From Quercus robur (taxonomy: Eukaryota; Streptophyta; Magnoliopsida; Fagales; Fagaceae): a stretch of 64,000 bases of DNA. A model generated the notes under the pieces. It was not told where the DNA came from. It saw only the letters and a program-made list of their open reading frames with translations, and ran no database searches. The position numbers and the translations under genes were made by a program. Positions 23,963 to 35,438 of the stretch are shown in pieces. Each line of letters begins with the position of its first letter. The first letter of the stretch is position 1. The stretch is from assembly GCF_932294415.1 (NCBI RefSeq), contig NC_065535.1:6809501-6873500 (forward strand), given 5' to 3'.

Positions 23963-23978
23963 AAAATTGCAAGGGAAT

Positions 23979-24978
23979 GGAATCCATAAAATCATGAGAT
24001 AACTTAATCCCCATGGTTGTACAAATTGGTCACTACAAACCAGCACTACAAGCCCTAAGAGATACACCAAAAGAATCTCATTCATATACTCTCTAATAGT
24101 TTACCAACATAAGAATCAGAGAATCCTCCACTGACATACCCTCTCGACAAGTCTCCATTGTTCCATAGTCGGTTTTTTGCAGGTGTTCATGGACCGGGTC
24201 AAACCTCTGAGCTAGCTAAACAGCAGATAATGAGTGGTTGGACACTTGGACCGATTATTTTAGCCATTAGCCACACAATATAAGGGGAGGGTAGGAGTAA
24301 CAGCTAATCCTAGAACGTGTTCGACGGTCAACTGGAGCATGTGAGATCATGTTCTTTAAAGAATGCATTAAGCTAGAACGTGTAGGAATGTACACAGTTT
24401 GCTCTTCTAAAGAATGCTTATGGTTTGGTGGGGGATGGGGGTTGAGGGTTGATTCCAAGATAATGCATTTTTATCATATTTTGTTCCCCTTGCAATTTGC
24501 TTTTAACTACACTTTTATATGGCCTTTTTAAACAATTTTCCCCCCCACAGAATCACATTATAGAAGTGCAACAAGTAGTTTTATTTGTTAAAATGTAATA
24601 AAATCAGTAGCTTAAGTTTTGAAGGTGATCCCTTCAACTCGCACCTATCATGTATGCCGTATTATTCAATATCAGTACGAGCAGAATTAAAAAGAGGAAA
24701 TTCTCAGGGCCACAATTAATAAAAGTGCATTTTTTGCAACTTAATAGAATTCCATACATATCGTTCCAAAACCATCGATGAATAGAGTACATGGATTCAT
24801 AGTTTGCAAGTACACTGAAAAGAGTGGGATCAACCCAGAAATTAGAAGAGATGCTTGGCAACCATCTTAATAGCCAAGATCTTTTACATGAGATCGCCAG
24901 CTGCTGGACCAGTGATGCGAGGCTGTATGGATAAATTCATGAGCTTTGAGTATCACCGTAAAGTATCTGCCTGCCTAC
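23979..24978. other. Intergenic, no gene recognised
   Basis: 1 kb downstream of the peptidase gene. Nothing with a known protein pattern, RNA gene or transposon terminus was recognised. Confidence 0.45.
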
Positions 24979-25167
24979 TTCCCTTCACCAATTCACCATC
25001 AGGAGTGCTTTAACTGCAACAACAAAGTGAAATAGAGATTTCCAAATACATTCAAAGTGATAGCAGCACCCGAGTTCCCTTCACCAATTCACCATCAGGG
25101 GGGTGCTTTAACTGCAATAACAAAGTGAAATAGAGTTTTGCACTACATTCAAAGTGATAGCAGCACC
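24979..25167. repeat. Two-copy tandem repeat of about 92 bp
   Basis: Copies 24979-25070 and 25075-25167 both start TTCCCTTCACCAATTCACCAT and end AAAGTGATAGCAGCACC. The second has extra Gs (CAGGGGGGTGC versus CAGGAGTGC). It is located downstream of the peptidase gene, possibly in its extended 3' UTR. Confidence 0.88.
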
Positions 25168-25603
25168 AGACATCCAGAAAACCATCTTGCTTCAGATATT
25201 TGAGTCCTCCAGTGCCAAGTAAAAGTGCATCAACTTCCCAAGTACTGACACATAACAACAACATAAATGGTCGAATAAGATAAATGAAAACGAGATATGT
25301 TTTCTCTTTTTCTTTCCTTTTGTTCTCACTCTTTTGTTCAAAAGGTTTAAACATGTCATTACAGAAAATAATCCATCAGCGGCAACAGTTGACCGCTCTT
25401 CAGTCCGATGGACAAGACAGATACCCCACCAAGAACCAATCCAACATAAGCAGGCACATGATGGGAAAAAGGTTCAAAATTCACAACTGCTCAATAACGA
25501 GCAAAAGGGTGAAAAAAATAACTTGTAGAATCACCATCTAGGTGAAATCAATGTAGTCAAGATTCTTCCTCAACGAGAAGAGGCCAATGTGTAGGCCAAT
25601 GTG
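25168..25603. other. Probable 3' flank of the peptidase gene
   Basis: No independent gene is seen. A small direct repeat AGGCCAATGTGT occurs twice just behind the peptidase stop, at about 25578-25604. Confidence 0.4.
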
Positions 25604-28089
25604 TCAAGAAATTGCTACAGCATTCCCCCCCAAATGAGGTTCATATATGGTGTCTGATACTTTGGATGGAGGCCAGTAACGAAACACCGATCTACCTACA
25701 ATGTTCTTGATAGGAAGCGGACCCCTGACAACAAGATAAATGCCGTGTCAGAAAATATTTTCAGAATTTCAAACCATATTAATGGACCAACATCAATGAC
25801 AGTTCTTTTAATCTTCATACATTCTAGATGTTAACATAATCATGTTTGATCATCTGTAGATGCCACATGCTGGAAATGTTACTTTCCTACCTAATCAGCA
25901 TATTATCAAACCAAAAAGATCATCAGCAATACAAAGATTCTAGAATTACCAGTTATGAGAGTCAAAACTGTTGTTGCGATTGTCTCCCATCACAAAGACA
26001 TAACCTTCAGGCACAAGCTGCAAAATCAATTCATAAAACTATGTTATTACCAATGCTTCAATGATGCATAGGGTATATGATAATAAACCAACAGAATGAA
26101 AAGAAATTAAAGATATACGGGATGCATTACCACTGGTTCCATTTCATAAGCAAGTGGCTCCGCAACAAATTTTTCATCTTGAACATCACCATTCACATAT
26201 AATTTCCCATCACGAACCTATCACATGAAATGGCCAGGTGAGATCCAATATAATAGAGAAAAATGGTAAAGAAAATTTTCTTACGTACGAAAAATGAAAA
26301 GAACTTCAATAAATTGCTTCTTTAATCTTAAAAAAATAAAAAATAAATAAAAAATAAAAAACAAACAAACAAAGAAAACAAAAAGGGGGGGAGAGAAGGC
26401 AAGAATTAAGACCTTAAGACACAGATATAATCAATTGAATACATGCGAAATCTTACTTCAACATAGTCTCCAGCCTTTGCAACAATTCTTTTTATAAATA
26501 CATCATCACCTGAACAATAACCAAAATCCTGCACAATGCACACGATTGACAAAATCAGAAACCCTCCTCAATCAAATGGAAAGAAAAAAATTTCAAAGGC
26601 ACTTCTAAGTAAATTTCACCTCATACCTGTAAAATTGGAGGTGCCTTAAAAATTACTATATCTGAAACTTCAGGCTTCCTGAAAAAGTATGAAACCTGTG
26701 ACATCAACAAAAACAGAAGCGATGATATAAGCTCACCTGTAACAAAATCAACATTTAACTGTCTTATCTCTGTTTATCTAGACAATTCCATATATCTTCT
26801 CAATCTACCAGAGCATCAACGACCAAATCATTAAACAAACAAAGAACTACATGCTAAAATCTTAGGAAATCCATTGGGTGCCTAAAGTGACTAATGGAAT
26901 AAACCAAAATTTTCAGCACTTAATGCAACCGCAATATACCATAAGAATCTTTCTAACATCCCTTAATAAACCCAATTGCATCATTGTTCATTTGTACAAT
27001 TTTTTTTTTTCCCTTTTGAAGTCAATAAAAGGAATACAACTTTTAGAATTGATCCTAACTACACGTAAAAATTGTGACAAACACTCATATAACAAAACCA
27101 ACAACAACAACAACCAAAACCTTAGTCCCAAAAATTTGAGGTCAGCTATTCAACAGACTCGTCAGGGTCGGCCACATCTAGTTAAACATAGAATTCTAAT
27201 CAGAATCATCAACAACAGTCTTACCAGGCAAATACCCATACATGAAATTATAAACCCACATCAAGTTAAACATAAAATTTCAATCAGAACCATCAATAAC
27301 AGTCTTGCTAAGCACATACCCATTTATCAAATTATAACCCCAAATTGATTCGAACCCAAAGACAGTACCTTTAAGAATGATGATCAAAATCAGAGAATTC
27401 AACTAAACTTTCACAACACTGACCTTCTCAGCTAAAATACGGTCACCAACATCAAGAGTAGGGGCCATAGAAGACGAAGGAATCGACCTCGGCTCCGCCA
27501 AGAATGATTTGAACAATATGCTCACAGTCACAGCAGTGAACACAGCCTTTGCATCCTCCGAACACAAATTCAAAATCTTCGACAACCAACCACTCTTCTG
27601 ATCAAACTTCGACTCCGCCGCAGCCGCCATCTTCATCGTCGTCGTCGTCGTCGTTATTGTTGTCGATGACTCCGATGATGTTTCAGGCTCGTCGTTACAG
27701 GGTGGTTGCACCCACTTCGAAACCGAAGACAAAATCGACGAAGACTTAAAAGGCGAAACTCCGAAAACACCCAGAGCCGTAGCTGACGTGCCAGAAGCAC
27801 AAGCCGTCGATCTCATCACCGAGATCAAGCCGAGAACGATAGGACTCTTCGAGTTCTCGCCGATAATTTCACCGGCGATACTTTCGAACAGAGAGGGCCT
27901 TCGGAGATCGGAGCGGTAGTTGCGGACCGTGCTGGCCGGGTCGAACTCGGTCTTCTGGTTTGGCCCGAAGATCCGGGTTCGGATCCAACAATCCCCGACG
28001 GTCTTGCAATTCCCGACCCGAAGGCCCGCTGACGTGGCGAGGTTTTGGGCGACATAGCCAGAGACACCGAAGGTATAACGTAATGCCAT
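25604..28089 (-). CDS. TPP: Thylakoidal processing peptidase (type I signal peptidase)
   Basis: Predicted 360-residue chloroplast peptidase that removes thylakoid-transfer peptides from lumen proteins. Exons on the minus strand: 28089-27424, 26695-26627, 26528-26457, 26217-26131, 26017-25950, 25724-25604. All junctions are GT-AG and the total of 1083 bp is in frame. The N-terminal 180 residues are basic, serine/threonine-rich and transit-peptide-like ([16 protein letters not shown]). Then come [14 protein letters not shown] and a membrane segment [12 protein letters not shown]. The catalytic serine is in [13 protein letters not shown] (about Ser207), the lysine in [13 protein letters not shown] (about Lys258), and the last signal-peptidase box reads [15 protein letters not shown] (about 308-322). 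All boxes are intact and the length is normal. The first exon has a run of threonines encoded by a GTC-type microsatellite. Which paralogue of the TPP/PLSP family it is cannot be decided here. Confidence 0.94.
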
Positions 28090-28400
28090 GTTTGCGATTG
28101 TGATAAGGTTGTTGAGGATACGGTAAATAGTGAATTCGTTAACTAACGAGGATGGTATGGGAAACCCTAGAATCCGAGATATGCCATTTCCGCAGTGGAC
28201 GACACTGAATCGGAGACCGAAAGGATGAATTGAGGGTTTCGGAGAAACTAAGGTAAGGAAATCGGACGAGGTTTTGGTTGAATCGGAGAGTTAGTTTTGA
28301 GGTTTTTTTTTTTTGGAGATCCTGAGGTTTCTCTGATCGGAGACAGAGAGAGAGAGAGAGACTCTCTCAGGAGCCAAACCACCGAAACACCAAAAATAAA
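28090..28400 (-). promoter_or_regulatory. 5' UTR/promoter of the TPP gene with GA microsatellite
   Basis: The region upstream of the TPP start has a T run at about 28304 and a (GA) tract at 28341-28361 on the plus strand (CT on the gene strand). CT/GA tracts are frequent in plant core promoters. The transcription start cannot be fixed from sequence alone. Confidence 0.4.
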
Positions 28401-29320
28401 TGAAAAAATTGGAAATAATAATTGCGAAAATTTTGGAAGAGCCTTGCGGGTTTTAATAGACGGCGGCTATGTCTGAGCTTTACAAAGTTACAAACTGGAC
28501 TATTTGTTTTCTCTATTTACGATTCTGCCATTCGTTTCCCTGTACGACGGCGTCTCCTATGTGAAAATGAGGAATTTTTTAATTCCTTTATTTTCTGATA
28601 TTTGATTATAAAAAGTTGAATTTTTTAATGAAACTGACTTTTTTTTTTTTTTTTGTCAGTTTTTATATGCTCCATACAAATGATATCAAAATCTAAAGGC
28701 GCTCGTTAAACGGATCTTATTTGATTTATTGAAAAAAAAAATTTATTTATAACTGTTGACTAATTTTTAGTCAATTTTTTTATTTTATTTTCTTAGTTTA
28801 AAGATATTTTCTTGTTCTACTAAGTGAATTCTGTGAGTAATCTTTATTTCAAAGAAATTAGCAAACATATTTTTCCTTAAATGACACCAATTCGTGGGGT
28901 ATCAATGATTGGTTGCATGATTGACCCAATGGAAAACTCACCTTTATTTATAAAAGCAATATATATATATATATATGTCGATTCTTCTTCAAGCAAACAA
29001 TTTTATATCGTGAGTTCCAATTAACTTGACAGATAAAATTTTTTGTCATCAAATAATAGAACTAAGATTCAAACCTAAAATACCCCCGCCCCCTCCCCAA
29101 AAATGGTGTTTTAGCTTAATGACAAAACATATATTATAAATTGAAATACTATACTATTTATAAAATAAATAAAAAATTGAAAAAAATTATATATATTACA
29201 ATTCAAATATACTTCAATTGGTTCTTGATTGTGTGAGATTTGAATTATTGACTATATATCATGTAATAAAGGCATTGATTTGATCAACATAATCATTTTT
29301 CATCTATCAATTTTAAGTAT
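28401..29320. other. Intergenic with a degraded SINE-like piece
   Basis: AT-rich, no gene. At about 29008-29085 the order GAGTTCCAATTAACTTGACAG...AAGATTCAAACCT resembles the head of the SINE family seen at 14455, with a decayed B box. Confidence 0.35.
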
Positions 29321-29321
29321 G

Positions 29322-30013
29322 TCATTGGGGAGATAACATCTTGAAGGAACGCTTTGAGTAGTTAATATAACATATAGAAACATCACTTAATAAAAAGGCT
29401 TAAAGCTCAATGAGTATAAGTTCAACTATATTATACTAACCACTCTTTCTTCTCATTAGTATCTAATGTGAAATTTTGTTACTTAACTAACCACGCTACT
29501 CACACATGCCTTCTACCAAGTCATTTATGGCACTTCGGTTAGTCTCCCCCTTGAATGGAAACCTTTTTTCCTTAATAATCCAAGTGTTATGCATTACCAG
29601 CACTAATAGTGTGCCCTTTTACTCAACCATGTTTGGGGCAAATATAAGAGTTTTCCTTGTATAACTACAGGAGTCACCAATACATAATTGCCTTGACTCA
29701 CCATTGGTAGAACCCTTACTTAACCATGGGTGAATGGCATGGGAGTCTTCCTTGTTCTACTTGGTGAAATCCACTAATAAATACTTGACCTCGAATCATT
29801 GGCTCTGATATCACTTGTTGAGGAGATAACACATTGATGAGACATCTTGAGTAGTCGATATAACATATAAAGACACCACTTAACAAAAAAGGTTTAAATC
29901 CAATGGGTATGAACTCAACAATATTATATTAATCACTCGTTTTTCTCATTAATATCAAATGCGAGACTTCACCATTTAATCAAATACACTACTCACACAT
30001 AAAAATTCCAACA
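29322..30013 (-). mobile_element. TRIM-like miniature LTR retrotransposon
   Basis: Two diverged direct repeats of about 190-198 bp, about 29322-29512 and 29816-30013, flank about 300 bp. On the minus strand the right copy runs TGTTGGAA...CTCCTCAACA, the TG...CA form of an LTR. It is followed at once by GTGATATCAGAGCCAATG (29814-29797), close to the initiator tRNA-Met primer site of plant LTR elements. A purine tract AAGGGGGAGA lies at 29547-29556 before the other repeat. No protein is encoded, so this fits a TRIM. The left LTR is eroded and the target-site duplication is not clear. Confidence 0.62.
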
Positions 30014-30582
30014 CATGTATCTCTTTACTTTGATCTTAAATTTGCCCACAAAATTATGGGATTAAGACTAAAAATGTCCTAGAAAATTTGAATAACTTAG
30101 GTGGATGAACAATAAATATATAAGTTTCTCAAAAAAAAAAAAAAACAATATATATATATATATATAGGGAATAATTATACATAAATGCAAAAAAAAAAAA
30201 ACTCACTTCTCTCTTCCCTTGAGACACATGTATATAAAAAGTCTATTAATGATTATATTTATATATAATTTGAAGCCTATATAAAAATATTTATGCAAAA
30301 CTTGGTAGTTATGTTAAGTTTTTGTTTTTGTTGAGAATATTAAGTATTTTAACACACGCATGGGAAGAGGAGATAATGTATTAAAAAAGCTGACAGTGGT
30401 ATATATCCAAAAAGACCTAACTCTTGGATATACAACACATACTTTAAATTGACCGTGGTAATTATGTTAAGATGAGTATGATTATATGATATCATATTCA
30501 TCTGTAAAATAACTTTAACATAATTATTAGTATATTAGCCTCACCTATAAAAAAAAATTATTATATTAGTGTAAGTATTAAG

Positions 30583-30797
30583 GGTGTGTTTAGATACTAT
30601 TTATTTGTTAAACATTAAAAATTTATTACTGAAAATACTGTAACAAAATAATTTTTAAAAATTTAAATAGTACTGTAAAATTCAAAAATCTAAATTTCCC
30701 TAAAATTCTGTATTGTTGAATTTAGTGGTACATGAACAATTATCATAAAACTCACTAAAAAACATGCTGAATGCACGGATAGGACAAAACGCCCCCT
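30583..30797. mobile_element. hAT-like MITE
   Basis: Begins GGGTGTGTTTAGATACTATT and ends GGATAGGACAAAACGCCCCC, inverted in outline. It contains the subterminal phrase GAAAATACTGTAACAAAATAA, typical of a widespread plant hAT MITE family. About 215 bp, non-coding. The target-site duplication was not found. Confidence 0.58.
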
Positions 30798-32778
30798 CCA
30801 AAGGCACGCAAAAATAGTATCTGTACTATAAATCTTTTTTACCATGTAGTCTGTACAACTTCTGAGCAAGGACAGTCCTTTACTTCGCCTCTCATTCAAC
30901 ATTGTCAATAAGTAAGGCCATGTACATTGTACCAAACAAATAAAAAACAGGCCTGCATTAAAATAATAATAATTAAAAAATATTTATAAAAAAAGGCCAC
31001 AGAAGTTGTCAAGTTAGGTTTGCCCTGGAAATTAGTTGCAAGGTCGAGGGTAATTTGATAATTTTCACCTCCCAGCCTTTATGGGTATTTTTGTTGACTT
31101 TGACCATGAATTATTTTTTTTAACATTGCCTTCTTTCCTGCAACTTTCCTACTCCCCACATGCGTGGAAAATTTAGGCGACCCAAAGACCAGAATAACCC
31201 TAATTCACACTGGGATGAATATAAAAAATTGTTCAAATACAATTAACCAAGTGAGGACATAGTAGTCAATGGCTTGGTTTATAATTTATACAATTAAATT
31301 AATATTCTTTTTCCTCTTTTTCTATTTTACCCATTAATTTTGTCAAATTGAACCGATCTTTCCAAGAAGTTTCCAAACACGTGAGCTATTAAATGTTCAC
31401 TGCTACTACTATCTAATCCTCATCAATAGGAACATATGCAAAATTCAATATATTCAAAATGTAGACTTTCAGTCTTGGATGATGCAGAGGGTAATTGTAT
31501 TTAATCTGAATTATGATGAGACTCAATGTAAAAGTATTACGATTTTAATTGAAGATTTTTTAAAGCTTAGCTTATGGAGTGAAGGCTTTGGATTAATAGG
31601 CCCAAGCCCCTGAGGAAAAATTTTGGCTCATTTTTTTTATCATTTTGGATCCTTAGTGCACGACATAAAATACTGTTGTTTTAGATTAGGGTTTGAGGTA
31701 TTGTTTTAAGAGTATAAATTTATATTGCCGTATCTTGTATTTTTTCTTGAAAATAATGAAATCACTAAAATTTCGTGAACATATGCAAATTGCTGAACCA
31801 CGTAAATATTGTTTTGTGTAATTACCTTTTGCTGTATATATATATATATATATATTATTTTTTTTCTATTTTTACATCTCATAGATCTAGGAATTTTATG
31901 GATGTTCCCTACATAGTCTAATCTATTTTTGTCAAGTCATTTTACTTAAAAATGAAAGGGTAAAATATAGTCAATATTGTTGAGATTTAGGCTAATGCCA
32001 ATCACGTTAAAGATATTTTAAAACTGACAAATCTGGTCTGTAATCACGGTAGGAGAGGAGAAAATTGAGTAATAGTTTAGAAATCAAGTTGGATTTAAGG
32101 ATCGTATTGGTCAGTTCTGATCATGTTCCCATGATATAAAACAGCTTGCGTATTGGATGGGCTTCAAATAATGGCGTGGGCAAATGATCCAAAAAGTTAT
32201 ATCATACAATGATATTCAACCAAAAAAAAAAAAAAAAAATGGTATCGTACAATGCCACTTTATAATAGAATATTGGTCTGCTTTGAATTTAGTTAAAGTC
32301 TCCTTAGTTCGAGTATCTTTTTTTTTTGGATGAACTTAAGTTCGAGTATCAAATTGTAGAGCTAAAGAGATATTATATAATATACACCCACCTTTTTATT
32401 TGAAAAAATATACTAACTTTTTGACACGACAAAAAGAGTCGTGAAATTTTTTTATCATGCTATTATATTGACTAAGTACAGGCATGAATGCCTTTCTTAG
32501 TGCTGGTTGCTGTTGACGCAAGCGCATGCATCAGCCATATATAGTTGGTTGAATGAAAGGAAGTTAAGCTAAACCACTAATATAATAATATATATCTAGT
32601 GTCTTAATTATGATTTTCAATTGACAATTCTTGATCTATTCAACTTCTTTCCTGTCTAGAATTGATAACAGTAATAATAAGTTATCATTTTCATTCAACT
32701 AAAAGTGACCTGTCTTATTCTGCTTTGGTAGGAATTATCTGCATTCTTTTTTTTATTACCACTTCCTGATAGTGATTG
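30798..32778. other. Intergenic, no gene recognised
   Basis: AT-rich with TA microsatellites (near 31840-31855), long A runs (near 32222) and no coding frame of note. Sequence around 31570-31780 has the look of an old 3' LTR or transcript end, but no partner was found. Confidence 0.35.
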
Positions 32779-33288
32779 TAAGCAGTAAGTTGTTTTAATT
32801 TTTCCTCTAAGAATGAGGACATAAAATTTTTCAAAATTTATTTCATAATAATTGATATGGTTGTGAGTTTCACATATTCCACATCATTTACGCTAATTCT
32901 ATATTAATCAATCGGAAAAAGTTTGGTAACAAACTTGGTTGTAACTTGAGGCTACGATTCTCACTTACAAAATTAACATGACTATATATTTTAAAAATCT
33001 AACCATTTGATTGCATATTTTTTATGTTCTTAACACACATGTAAAATATCATGTCAATTGGATTTTATTTACCATTTGATTTATAAACTTATTTTTGATG
33101 TATAATTTTAGATTACAAAAATTTAAAATTTAAACATTTGATTGATAACATATCTATTATTCTTTGATTTTTTGAAAATTTTGCAAACATGAAAGATATA
33201 AAAAGTAAATGTAACTTATCGGTGGATATGTCAAAATTCACTTACAATAAAAGGATATTAAGTGGAGTTATAACCTTAGATTATAACC
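32779..33288. repeat. 510-bp host flank duplication, left copy
   Basis: Starts TAAGCAGTAAGTTGTTTTAA and ends GATTATAACC. The same 510 bp recurs in the same orientation at 43342-43851, right after the viral insert, with scattered mismatches. The segment includes most of a foldback MITE whose right end is present only at the right copy, so this flank is a duplication of host DNA and not part of the virus. Confidence 0.88.
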
Positions 33289-33558
33289 TAGTGGGGATTC
33301 ACGCCCCACCTCGTCAGGTGTAAGTGGGAGGCAAATGACCTACCACCACCTATTAAAGGGAGTAGTTAGGCACCTACTAGAGTCACGTGTCTTCATGCAC
33401 CCCAGATGTGTCGCACCTGCTTATTGTTGCGCCATCACACCTGCCATTTTGTTGCCAGATCCGGACTTACGCTAGCAAGGTGCTGCCATATCTTATGTAC
33501 ACTCAACAGGGAAACACAAAGCCGGGTTGAAGGCATGAAGAGACGCTATATGGCGGAG
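33289..33558. other. Left-end viral or filler sequence
   Basis: 270 bp of more GC-rich DNA between the host flank and the repeated leader. It has no counterpart before the leader copy at the right end. It may be filler DNA captured at integration, or leader from a different viral variant. Confidence 0.35.
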
Positions 33559-33868
33559 AGCCCTCTCTCCCTCTCTTAGAAATCCTGTAACCCTTCCCTT
33601 CAGACAGACATAATCTTGTAACCTTTCAGGTTCAAAAACAAATTTTACTTTGTAATCTTGTAACTCTTTAGACAGAGTTTTATTTTCAAAGCTTGTATCA
33701 CAAACAGACGTTTTCAGTTTTAATCAAAGACAGAAGTTTTTATTCAAGTAAGATTTTACTAGTTCTTGTTTTCATATTCCATATTCCGTTTTAACTTATT
33801 TTGAATATATCTATTTTGTTGTTTTCTTCTTTATTATCTATTTTATCATTGTTTATGCTTCCATATTA
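33559..33868 (+). repeat. Viral leader repeat, left copy
   Basis: Starts AGCCCTCTC and ends TTCCATATTA. It matches 43008-43343 in the same orientation, apart from a short internal duplication in the right copy and scattered changes. This terminal redundancy is what integration of a more-than-unit-length viral genome, or a pregenomic RNA copy, would leave. Confidence 0.85.
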
Positions 33869-33895
33869 CTGCTGTGCTCTCTCCTGGGTATGTTT

Positions 33896-33912
33896 TGGTA
33901 TTAGAGCCATGG
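33896..33912 (+). promoter_or_regulatory. Primer binding site for initiator tRNA-Met
   Basis: TGGTATTAGAGCCATGG differs at one position from the usual plant tRNA-Met complement TGGTATCAGAGCCATGG, which is used by caulimovirids to start minus-strand synthesis. It stands about 28 bp after the leader repeat and before the movement-protein arm, the expected place. Confidence 0.82.
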
Positions 33913-34084
33913 GTGGTAGATGTATGAGTTTTATTTCTTTGCAATTAAGAAGTTACTAGGAACATATATTACTTCTATAGCCACTACTTGCTCCTTGATA
34001 GCGTTGGTCAGCCTTAAGACTCATTTACAAACCATAGTTTTGCGTTGGTCAGCCTGTTTTTTGTTAGCTGATGGATAGGCGTTG

Positions 34085-35438
34085 TTTGGGTGGTCTCGCA
34101 ATGGAGTTTCCTGAGGAGGTGGTCTCGATAGCAAGGATACCAGTGGTTAGTAATAGTTCCGCTAGTAATTATTAATTGCTTAGAAGTAAAATGAATATTT
34201 TTAGTCACTCATCATCTGTTGCTAGGTCACACTTAGGTTAGGCACACACTGATAAGAACATGGATAATGATAGAATAGTTAATTATGAGGAATATAGCAT
34301 GAAAGATATATACAAGAATTTGTTAGAATGGAATAAATGGAATATACCGACAGAAAAAATTGATAAAATCTACTGACAGACTTCATTTACTAAATTATCC
34401 TTCATGACAGACTTCACTATAAAAACTATTGAAAGAACTTACTTTTTATTTAATGAATATGAAACAATTCAGTTATTTTCAATAGACTCAATTTAACCGA
34501 CATAGAGAAAAATATGTCTTTTTACATGTTGGTTTGGTTCAGGTAGCTGTAAAACCATTAACAAGAGAAGCTTTAAATAAAAGTGTTTTACTTTGTTTAA
34601 GAGATGACAGACATTTAAGATTTAACGACTCACTTCTAGGAATGATGGAAACAAGTTTACATAATGGACCAGCATACTTTAATTGTTATCCTAATTTTGC
34701 CTTAAGTCTATCTGACAAAAATATTATGGATGCTTTAACTTTGAATATAAAAATAGATGGTTATTATATGAAAGAAGGCTCAGAACCTTTAGCTATCATT
34801 TATAGGATTTATTATAAACTTATGAAAACCACCCTAGACCCTCAATCCATGGTAGAACCATCCCCTAAAGGACATACTCTCCTTCTTCAAGCCTCAACCC
34901 CAAATAGTAGACTTCGTGTACCGCGACAGATACAATGGAAAGACATAAACCTTCCTAAACGATGGCAACTAGATGCCATTGCTCCCTCACCAAAGGTAGA
35001 AAACATAGAACCAAACTTTATAGCTCAAAAGACATACGGTATAGTTATAATTTCTTTCAATAATAATGACTGACAACTGACAGCCTTATTAGACCTAGTA
35101 GTTCTTCAGGCAGAAAGACCCCTATGATGTTTACCCCTAGAAGCTCCTTCTCTTCTAGGACACCTTTCTCTGATTCCAGACCTTTACCTCCCCAAAATCT
35201 TCCTCCAGTCATACGCCTTCCTCCTATAAACACCAAAAGAACCCCGGCCCAGACAGAAACAGCCTATTATTCGACAAAAACTACACAACTGACCCCTTAT
35301 GTTCATTAAGCCCTTTATGAGCCCCAACCTCAACCTGATTCTCCTACCTAAATAGACATATTAGGATTCATAAATCATGACAGACGAATTAATGTTTTAT
35401 CTAAGGAATTTGTTTTAGATAAAGAATTACTAAAACAT
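34085..35438 (+). repeat. Inverted repeat arm 1 (movement-protein region)
   Basis: 1354 bp beginning TTTGGGTGGTC and ending ATTACTAAAACAT. It is the reverse complement, with perhaps 5-7 percent divergence by eye, of 37158-38509. The spacer is 1719 bp. The right edge is a sharp breakpoint into coat-protein sequence running the other way. Confidence 0.88.
34190..35073 (+). pseudogene. Caulimovirid movement protein, broken copy (plus)
   Basis: The cell-to-cell movement protein of plant pararetroviruses. The longest open part is 34534-35073, with GPAYFNCYPNFALSLSDKN and ALTLNIKIDGYYM typical of the family core. Upstream it is broken by a TAG near 34238, a TGA near 34375 and a TAA at about 34494. 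A proline-rich tail with FTPRSSFSSRTPF continues in other frames to about 35310. Homology to the minus-strand copy is clear, and the two copies carry different stops. Confidence 0.78.

Noticed and set aside
26878..27348. 156-codon plus-strand frame in TPP intron 1
   Set aside because: AT-rich intron sequence rich in Asn/Ile/Thr codons, with no conserved pattern.
33980..34060. CRISPR-like repeat (GCGTTGGTCAGCCT twice)
   Set aside because: Only two short copies in a plant nuclear context. It is a local duplication in the viral leader.
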